Part shown: positions 5,516 to 6,136 of the stretch, in pieces
Numbering within the stretch: the stretch's first letter is position 1
Layout: every line of letters begins with the position of its first letter
NCBI GenBank assembly: GCA_002396505.1
Contig: DGYA01000085.1
Coordinates: 675 to 6,810, forward strand
DNA length: 6,136 bases
Reading direction: 5' to 3'
Source: Cyanobacteria bacterium UBA5018
GTDB taxonomy: Bacteria; Cyanobacteriota; Cyanobacteriia; PCC-6307; Cyanobiaceae
Notes under the pieces: model-generated
Databases searched by the model: none
Seen by the model: only the letters and a program-made list of their open reading frames with translations
Told to the model about the DNA's origin: nothing
Program-made: the position numbers and the translations under genes

Positions 5516-6136
5516 ATGCGCCCCAAGCCCCTGCCCCTGGCGGCCGGCGCCCTGGCCCTGCTGGTGTGGCTGCCCCTGGGCCTGGCCGGGGTGCCGCTCG
5601 ACACCCCGGACGGCTTCCTGCATCTGGGCTGGGCTGCGGGCTGGGCCCGCCAGGTGGCCGGGGGCTGGTGGTGGCCCCAGTGGACTGATCTGAACTGGGC
5701 TGGGGCCGGCAGCTTCTCGCTGGCCATCTACCCGCCGCTGTTCCGGCTGCTGGTGGGGCTGCCGCTGCTCTCGGGCGTAGCCCCGGATCACGCCCTGGCC
5801 GGGGCCTTGCTGGCCGTGCTGCTGGTAAATGGGGCAGGATCCCTGACCCTGGCCCGGGTGTGGCTGCCGGCGGGCCCCTGGCGCTGGTGGTTGCTGCTCG
5901 GGGCCAGCCTCAACCCCTATTTGCTGGTGAATATCTACGTGCGGGGCGCCTGGCCGGAGGCCCTGGCCCAGGCCCTGCTCTGGTGGTTTGCGGCTGGTCT
6001 CGTGGGGGTGCGCCAAAGGCGGCGCTGGGGCCTGGCCACCGCCGCCGGGGCCCTGGCGGCGGTGCTGCTGAGCAACTGGAACGCGGCGCTGCTCACCTTG
6101 ATCCTCTGGGGGCTGGCGGCGGCGGCGCTGGCGGCG
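5516..6136 (+). CDS. Polytopic membrane protein, PTPS_related/GT-C-like, 5' part (207 aa, no stop)
   Basis: The frame opens at ATG 5516 (MRPKPLPLAAG) and stays open to the window end, so the C-terminus is missing. Seen: a signal-anchor-like first hydrophobic segment (about 8-27); an acidic loop DTPDGFLHL (29-37) with Asp29, Asp32 and His36 just after it; WWWPQW (51-56); IYPPLFRLL (71-79); further hydrophobic segments at about 80-104, 122-141 and 150-165; and NIYVRGAWPEALA (139-151). The order acidic loop after helix 1, Trp-rich loop, YPPL, then RGAxxE is what I know from the membrane proteins called '6-pyruvoyl-tetrahydropterin synthase related' (PF10131), which have nothing evident to do with pterins and have the GT-C look. 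A role in transferring sugars from a lipid carrier is inference. No Shine-Dalgarno precedes ATG 5516. The in-frame sequence upstream is open but offers no nearby ATG or GTG. The gene is divergent from the glycosyltransferase operon, with similar GC-rich codon use, so it probably belongs to the same surface-glycan locus. Confidence 0.82.
   Translation, partial: MRPKPLPLAAGALALLVWLPLGLAGVPLDTPDGFLHLGWAAGWARQVAGGWWWPQWTDLNWAGAGSFSLAIYPPLFRLLVGLPLLSGVAPDHALAGALLAVLLVNGAGSLTLARVWLPAGPWRWWLLLGASLNPYLLVNIYVRGAWPEALAQALLWWFAAGLVGVRQRRRWGLATAAGALAAVLLSNWNAALLTLILWGLAAAALAA

Noticed and set aside
5357..6016. 219-codon leftward open frame opposite the membrane-protein gene
   Set aside because: Its translation is low-complexity Gln/Gly/Pro/Arg, typical antisense of a GC-rich Leu/Ala gene, with no motif. 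The plus strand carries clear membrane-protein motifs.
1..6136. CRISPR array, tRNA/rRNA, insertion-sequence transposase or integrase
   Set aside because: No regularly spaced repeats with spacers, no cloverleaf, and no transposase or tyrosine-recombinase motifs were seen in any frame.

Overview
The window looks like a piece of a GC-rich bacterial chromosome. A GC-rich cell-surface polysaccharide locus (about 1184-6136) abuts a visibly AT-richer, repeat-bearing accessory stretch (about 1-1183). The dense G+C, Ala/Leu/Pro/Trp-rich proteins and style of glycosyltransferases would fit a picocyanobacterium (Synechococcus/Cyanobium-like). That assignment is only an impression: no marker gene is present and I found no complete HIP1 octamer (GCGATCGC).

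Right part. Three genes are read leftward as one probable operon: an 804-residue fusion of a GT-B glycosyltransferase with a multi-pass GT-C-like membrane domain (5483-3069), a GT2 glycosyltransferase joined to it by an ATGA start/stop overlap (3072-2254), and a GT4 glycosyltransferase 11 bases further on (2242-1184). A fourth gene is read rightward from 5516, only 32 bases from the start of the fusion gene. It runs off the window edge without a stop and encodes another multi-pass membrane protein resembling the PTPS_related / GT-C-like group. Together they suggest assembly of a surface glycan: cytosolic transferases (GT2, GT4, the GT-B half of the fusion) adding sugars on a carrier, and polytopic GT-C-like proteins acting in or across the membrane. 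Donors, acceptors and the final polymer cannot be read from the sequence.

Left part. One leftward hypothetical gene (789-160, TTG start) encodes a protein I cannot name. It carries a (Tyr-Ala)n tract from a 12-bp repeat and, near its start, a 16-base homopolymer block (A9 then G7 in the sense strand). The gene is bracketed by two short hairpins, each ending in a GTTRGGC heptamer followed by a near-identical TTATGG-containing sequence (138-151 and 900-915). This resembles integron attC sites bounding a gene cassette of about 762 bp, though the sites are shorter than usual and one core box is degenerate. A perfectly phased 20-bp tandem duplication (834-873) overlaps the second hairpin. The first 107 bases may be the tail of another gene whose stop falls in the first hairpin. 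From 907 to 1183 I see no gene, only degenerate C-rich repeats next to the polysaccharide operon's end.

The points most worth a second look are the putative cassette, the homopolymer tract, and the GT-B/GT-C fusion.
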